Source: OLB6 sp964493635 (lineage in GTDB: Bacteria > Bacteroidota > Ignavibacteria > Kapaibacteriales > Kapaibacteriaceae). From it: a stretch of DNA of 8,485 bases. Of the stretch, positions 5,744 to 8,485 are shown piece by piece. A program made the position numbers and the translations under genes. The notes below the pieces were generated by a model. The model worked only from the letters and a program-made list of their open reading frames with translations. It was not told the DNA's origin and searched no databases. Positions within the stretch are counted from its first letter, which is position 1, and the number at the start of each line of letters is the position of its first letter. Where the stretch lies: the NCBI GenBank assembly GCA_964493635.1, contig CAZBOW010000044.1:1-8485 (forward strand), written 5' to 3'.

Positions 5744-6361
5744 ATGGCACACGAAGAAAAAGACCGACTCCTTGAACACGACGCCGATGGCATTCAGGAA
5801 TACGACAACAGTCTTCCACGCTGGTGGTTGTATGGCTTCTATTTTACCATCGTCATGAGCGTGCTGTACATGTTCTACTACCACGTCTACACCGGACCGG
5901 ATTGGAACGTGCTATGGTATGGTGCGCGCACGCAGCATGCGGAGTACGAACAGTCCATGGCGGAACTCGAAATCATGCGAGCTCAAGCTCCGAAAGGCCC
6001 CTCCGTTCCCATGGTGGTGATGACCGACGAGAAGAACTTGGCCGCAGGTAAGGAGATTTTCACCAACAACATCTGCTATACGTGTCATCGTGAAGACCTC
6101 GGAGGTCAAGTAGGTCCAAACCTTACCGATGAGTATTGGCTACACGGATGCTCCCTTGAGGAGATCGTGGCGAGTGTTGCAAACGGGTATCCAGAGAAGG
6201 GGATGTTGCCGTATGGCAATACCGTTCAACTCACGGATCAGCAGTTAGTTCAAGTGGCCTCATACATTCTTTCCATGCAGGGTACGAACCCCATCGATCC
6301 GAAGCCCATCGAACCGGACCGGGAGGTTGTTTGCACTCCTGATGCAGGCCAGGCACAATAG
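5744..6361 (+). CDS. ccoP: cbb3 oxidase subunit III, single-heme cytochrome c (CcoP)
   Basis: A 205-residue membrane-anchored cytochrome c that passes electrons to CcoO/CcoN. The N-terminal FixP-type region shows DGIQEYDNSLPRWW (15-28), the hallmark of CcoP, followed by one membrane helix (about 28-48). After a linker there is a single cytochrome c domain: heme-binding C111, C114 and H115 in CYTCH, GPNL at 124-127, and candidate axial M154 in KGMLPYG. The canonical proteobacterial CcoP is about 290-310 residues with two CxxCH motifs. Here only one is present and the protein is correspondingly shorter, ending soon after NPIDPKP, with no sign of frameshift or truncation. Single-heme CcoP proteins are, as I recall, known in Bacteroidota. 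ATG 5726 would add six residues and overlap ccoQ by 14 bases. The 5744 start is preferred because of AAGGG at 5732-5736. The stop is two bases before ccoG. Confidence 0.93.
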   Translation: MAHEEKDRLLEHDADGIQEYDNSLPRWWLYGFYFTIVMSVLYMFYYHVYTGPDWNVLWYGARTQHAEYEQSMAELEIMRAQAPKGPSVPMVVMTDEKNLAAGKEIFTNNICYTCHREDLGGQVGPNLTDEYWLHGCSLEEIVASVANGYPEKGMLPYGNTVQLTDQQLVQVASYILSMQGTNPIDPKPIEPDREVVCTPDAGQAQ

Positions 6362-6363
6362 CG

Positions 6364-7818
6364 ATGTCGATTATCGATCTTGATCTGATCGAAGATCACG
6401 AGCGGTTTCGAGCTGAACTAGCCAGTATTCAGCCCGATGGACGTCGCCGGTGGATCTATGCGCTGCGTCCTCCAAAACGGATGTTTTACCGCCTGCGAAC
6501 GTATGTCAGTTGGGTACTACTGATCTTCCTCTTTATGGCACCACATGTGAAGGTCGGAGGCCATCAGTTTGTGTTGCTCAACATCATCGACCGGGAGTTT
6601 GTGTTTCTCGGTGCGCCGTTTTGGCCGAACGACTTCTACCTCGTTGCGTTGATGTTTCTTACGTTGGTCGTAACGATTGTACTCTTCACGGCTACACTCG
6701 GTAGGATCTGGTGTGGATGGCTTTGTCCACAGACGATCTTCATGGAAATGGTGTTCCGCAAGATCGAGTGGTGGATAGAAGGCGGGCCAAAGGAGCAGGC
6801 GTTGCGGGCGGCTGGCCCGTGGAACACCGATCGTCTCTGGCGTGTGGGCATGAAGATCGTTGTCTTTGCAGCGATTTCCTTTGCTATTGCCAATACGTTC
6901 CTAGCATACGTTGTGTCGAGTGACGTGCTCGTGGGGTACATCGTTGATGGTCCCTCCCAACACATCGAGTTATTCGGTGCTCTGCTAGCGTTCACGTTCG
7001 TGTTCTTCATGGTGTTTTATCGGTTCCGTGAGCAAGCTTGCTTGATCGCATGCCCGTATGGGCGGTACATGTCCGCTCTTGTCGACGACAATACCGTTGC
7101 CGTGACATACGACACCACACGTGGCGAGAAACGATCGAAGTGGACTCGGCAGGACACTGCCGAGAAGAAGAGAGCAGCAGCAGCGGGTGTTCCGTTTGAA
7201 CGAGCCACGGCATCGGGCGACTGCGTTGATTGCCACCAATGTGTGACCGTCTGTCCTACAGGCATCGACATCCGCAATGGTATTCAACTGGAATGTATCA
7301 ACTGCACGGCATGTATGGATGCCTGCGACGAGGTGATGGAGAAGGTTGGCCTCCCTACGGGGCTGGTTCGGTACACATCGCTTAATGCGGTGGAGCAGGG
7401 GAGATCAACGTGGTTGACGAACCGCATTAAAGCCTACGGTGCGATCTGGCTCGTATTGATGTCCGTTGTGGTTACGCTGTTCGCTCTTCGCAGTGATCTG
7501 GATGTGATGATCCTTCGTCAGGAGGGTACTACGTGGGTAGAGTTGGGCGATCGCGTTGGCAATTTCTACCGAATACAGGTCATCAATAAGGCAGCCGAGG
7601 ACGTCCCATTTGAACTGAGCATCGACCGTCCAGAGGCGGCTATCCTGCAGCCGATCACGCTGCCGACGATGATCGAGGCACAGCAGATCGCCAAGGGAAG
7701 ATTTTTACTCTCGCTTCCCCGTCAATCGATACAGCCGGCGAAGAATGCTATTACCATCAACGTTGTATCGAACGGCAGGGTGATCAAGACGATCACCACA
7801 TCATTTGTAGGACCGTAG
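6364..7818 (+). CDS. ccoG: cbb3 oxidase accessory protein CcoG (RdxA/FixG family)
   Basis: A 484-residue membrane iron-sulfur protein. CcoG is described as a cupric reductase that supplies Cu(I) for CcoI-dependent assembly of CuB. Features in order: membrane segments at about 46-60, 91-112, 163-184 and 203-219; the CGWLCPQT motif (C117, C121) and ACPYGRYM (C226 just before, C230) typical of the NapH/CcoG core; two 4Fe-4S cysteine sets, C287/C290/C293/C297 and C311/C314/C317/C321; the conserved CDEVMEKVG(L)P stretch (321-331) and GLVRYTS; a further membrane helix at about 357-376; then a C-terminal immunoglobulin-like domain (about 385-484, FixG_C). Length and layout are normal for the family. 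It starts two bases after the ccoP stop; the ribosome binding site is weak (AGG about 10 bases upstream), which suggests dependence on translation of ccoP. Confidence 0.95.
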   Translation: MSIIDLDLIEDHERFRAELASIQPDGRRRWIYALRPPKRMFYRLRTYVSWVLLIFLFMAPHVKVGGHQFVLLNIIDREFVFLGAPFWPNDFYLVALMFLTLVVTIVLFTATLGRIWCGWLCPQTIFMEMVFRKIEWWIEGGPKEQALRAAGPWNTDRLWRVGMKIVVFAAISFAIANTFLAYVVSSDVLVGYIVDGPSQHIELFGALLAFTFVFFMVFYRFREQACLIACPYGRYMSALVDDNTVAVTYDTTRGEKRSKWTRQDTAEKKRAAAAGVPFERATASGDCVDCHQCVTVCPTGIDIRNGIQLECINCTACMDACDEVMEKVGLPTGLVRYTSLNAVEQGRSTWLTNRIKAYGAIWLVLMSVVVTLFALRSDLDVMILRQEGTTWVELGDRVGNFYRIQVINKAAEDVPFELSIDRPEAAILQPITLPTMIEAQQIAKGRFLLSLPRQSIQPAKNAITINVVSNGRVIKTITTSFVGP

Positions 7819-7822
7819 GTGG
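7817..7822 (+). promoter_or_regulatory. Ribosome binding site deciding the ccoH start
   Basis: AGGTGG overlaps the ccoG stop codon and is 10 bases before ATG 7833. The upstream in-frame TTG at 7824 is only one base beyond this site, too close for initiation. Confidence 0.55.
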
Positions 7823-7832
7823 ATTGTCAGCT

Positions 7833-8303
7833 ATGAAACGATTTCACTGGGGATGGAGTATTGCCGCCGTTTATTCGACATTCGCAATTGCAACACTGTC
7901 GTTTGTTGCGTTTGCATTCACGGTGGATGTTGATTTAGTCCGCCCTGACTACTACGAGTACAGTCTGCAGCACGATCAGCGCATGCAAGCTCGTGCAGCG
8001 GCCGCGGCCGAAGAGGAGGCACGCATTATGGTAGTCTCAACCGCCGAGGCGGAACAGGCACTCGAGATTACGGTTCCACGCGCGCATCGAACAGCGCAGG
8101 GTAGGATTGTTCTGTACTTCGCTGGTGCCACAACCATGGACCGCACGATGGATCTCGCTGCTGACACCTCTGGGCGGATGCTGATTCCTATCGCATCACT
8201 CCAGAAGGGGAGGTGGGTCGCCACGGTAACGTGGTCGCATGCTGGCACAACGTATGAAATGGAGTACGCATTCCAATCCATGAACAGAGTTCGCCGTTCG
8301 TAA
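7833..8303 (+). CDS. ccoH: cbb3 oxidase assembly protein CcoH (FixH family)
   Basis: A 156-residue protein with one N-terminal membrane helix (about 8-31, starting WGWSIAAVYSTF) followed by VDLVRPDYYEYSLQHDQRM (33-51). The DYYE-type motif after the helix is the mark of FixH/CcoH. An alanine/glutamate-rich helix (about 54-63) leads to a beta-rich periplasmic domain (about 68-150). CcoH associates with CcoN and is needed for a stable assembled oxidase. Position between ccoG and the SafE-type gene agrees. A TTG at 7824 would add three residues, but ATG 7833 is preferred from the ribosome binding site at 7817-7822. The C-terminal domain is divergent, so the family call rests mainly on the N-terminal motif and context. 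Confidence 0.85.
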   Translation: MKRFHWGWSIAAVYSTFAIATLSFVAFAFTVDVDLVRPDYYEYSLQHDQRMQARAAAAAEEEARIMVVSTAEAEQALEITVPRAHRTAQGRIVLYFAGATTMDRTMDLAADTSGRMLIPIASLQKGRWVATVTWSHAGTTYEMEYAFQSMNRVRRS

Positions 8304-8309
8304 GGAGGA
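8302..8309 (+). promoter_or_regulatory. Strong Shine-Dalgarno AAGGAGGA
   Basis: AAGGAGGA overlaps the ccoH stop and precedes ATG 8312. It is the strongest such site in the window and evidence that this organism uses Shine-Dalgarno initiation. Confidence 0.7.
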
Positions 8310-8311
8310 AC

Positions 8312-8485
8312 ATGGAAATTGTTGCGGGAATATTGATCGGCCTTGCAGGTTCACTTCACTGCGTTGGGATGTGCGGTCCGATTGCCGTGGCACTCCCAGG
8401 AGGGGCTGCCAGTGGATGGAGGTATGTTGCCGGTCGCAGTGGCTACCTCGTGGGGCGCATCATAACCTACAGCGCCATCGGCGCG
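8312..8485 (+). CDS. DsbD_2/SafE-type membrane protein, 5' part
   Basis: The first 58 residues of a gene cut by the window end. The N-terminal helix contains GLAGSLHCVGMCGPIAVALP (10-29), the HCxxMCGP signature of the DsbD_2 domain family (often annotated sulfite exporter TauE/SafE or UreH-domain protein). C17 and C21 within a membrane helix suggest copper or thiol chemistry. Members are regularly found at the end of cbb3 operons after ccoH and have been linked to copper handling or cytochrome maturation, but the exact function is not settled; sulfite export is probably a misnomer here. It starts eight bases after ccoH with a strong ribosome binding site. Confidence 0.88.
   Translation, partial: MEIVAGILIGLAGSLHCVGMCGPIAVALPGGAASGWRYVAGRSGYLVGRIITYSAIGA

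Noticed and set aside
5096..5884. 262-codon open frame on the minus strand
   Set aside because: It lies antisense across the well-supported ccoNO end, ccoQ and ccoP start, has no recognisable domain, and is rich in Arg, His and Cys as expected for a shadow frame of GC-rich coding DNA.
1..8485. Mobile element, CRISPR array, tRNA or rRNA
   Set aside because: No transposase, integrase, regularly spaced repeats, or RNA-gene structure was seen; the window is a compact respiratory operon with uniform base composition.

Overview
This window is almost entirely one forward-strand operon for a cbb3-type (heme-copper, high-oxygen-affinity) cytochrome c oxidase together with its assembly and copper-supply proteins. 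Order: end of an unidentified upstream gene (1-57); a 141-base non-coding region rich in inverted repeats (58-198); an Rrf2-family regulator with IscR-like cysteines; ccoI (copper P-type ATPase); ccoS (51 aa, overlapping ccoI); a 51-base gap holding a second palindrome; a fused ccoNO; ccoQ; a single-heme ccoP; ccoG; ccoH; and the first 58 codons of a DsbD_2/SafE-type membrane protein that runs off the right end. From 199 onward every gene is on the + strand. Gaps are 14 bases or less, or genes overlap, except for the ccoS-ccoNO gap, so most of the window is probably one transcript.

Organism: a bacterium with roughly mid-50s % G+C by eye. The order ccoI-S-NO-Q-P-G-H followed by a SafE-type gene, the translational fusion of CcoN with CcoO, and a CcoP with one heme are features I associate with the Bacteroidota/Chlorobiota (FCB) group. 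Several genes have strong Shine-Dalgarno sequences (for example AAGGAGGA before the last gene, and AGGTGATC before ccoNO). Classical Bacteroidia and Flavobacteriia use these little, so a deeper branch (Ignavibacteria/Kapabacteria-like, or similar) is a reasonable guess. This placement is inference and was not tested by any search.

How the genes work together: CcoN (heme b, heme b3, CuB) reduces oxygen. The CcoO heme c domain, here fused to CcoN, and the CcoP heme c domain deliver electrons, and CcoQ is a small membrane subunit. CcoI, CcoS, CcoG and CcoH are the standard maturation set: copper delivery to CuB, redox handling of copper, and complex assembly. The terminal SafE/DsbD_2 protein also fits copper or redox handling. 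The Rrf2 protein, whose stop codon overlaps the ccoI start, is the obvious candidate regulator and may bind the palindromes in its own leader.

I do not see a wholly new system. The points most worth a second look are the clustered palindromes before the Rrf2 gene, the extended palindrome just before ccoNO, the Rrf2 control of a cbb3 operon, the single-heme CcoP, and a tandem DVWSDDE repeat in an acidic tail on CcoNO.
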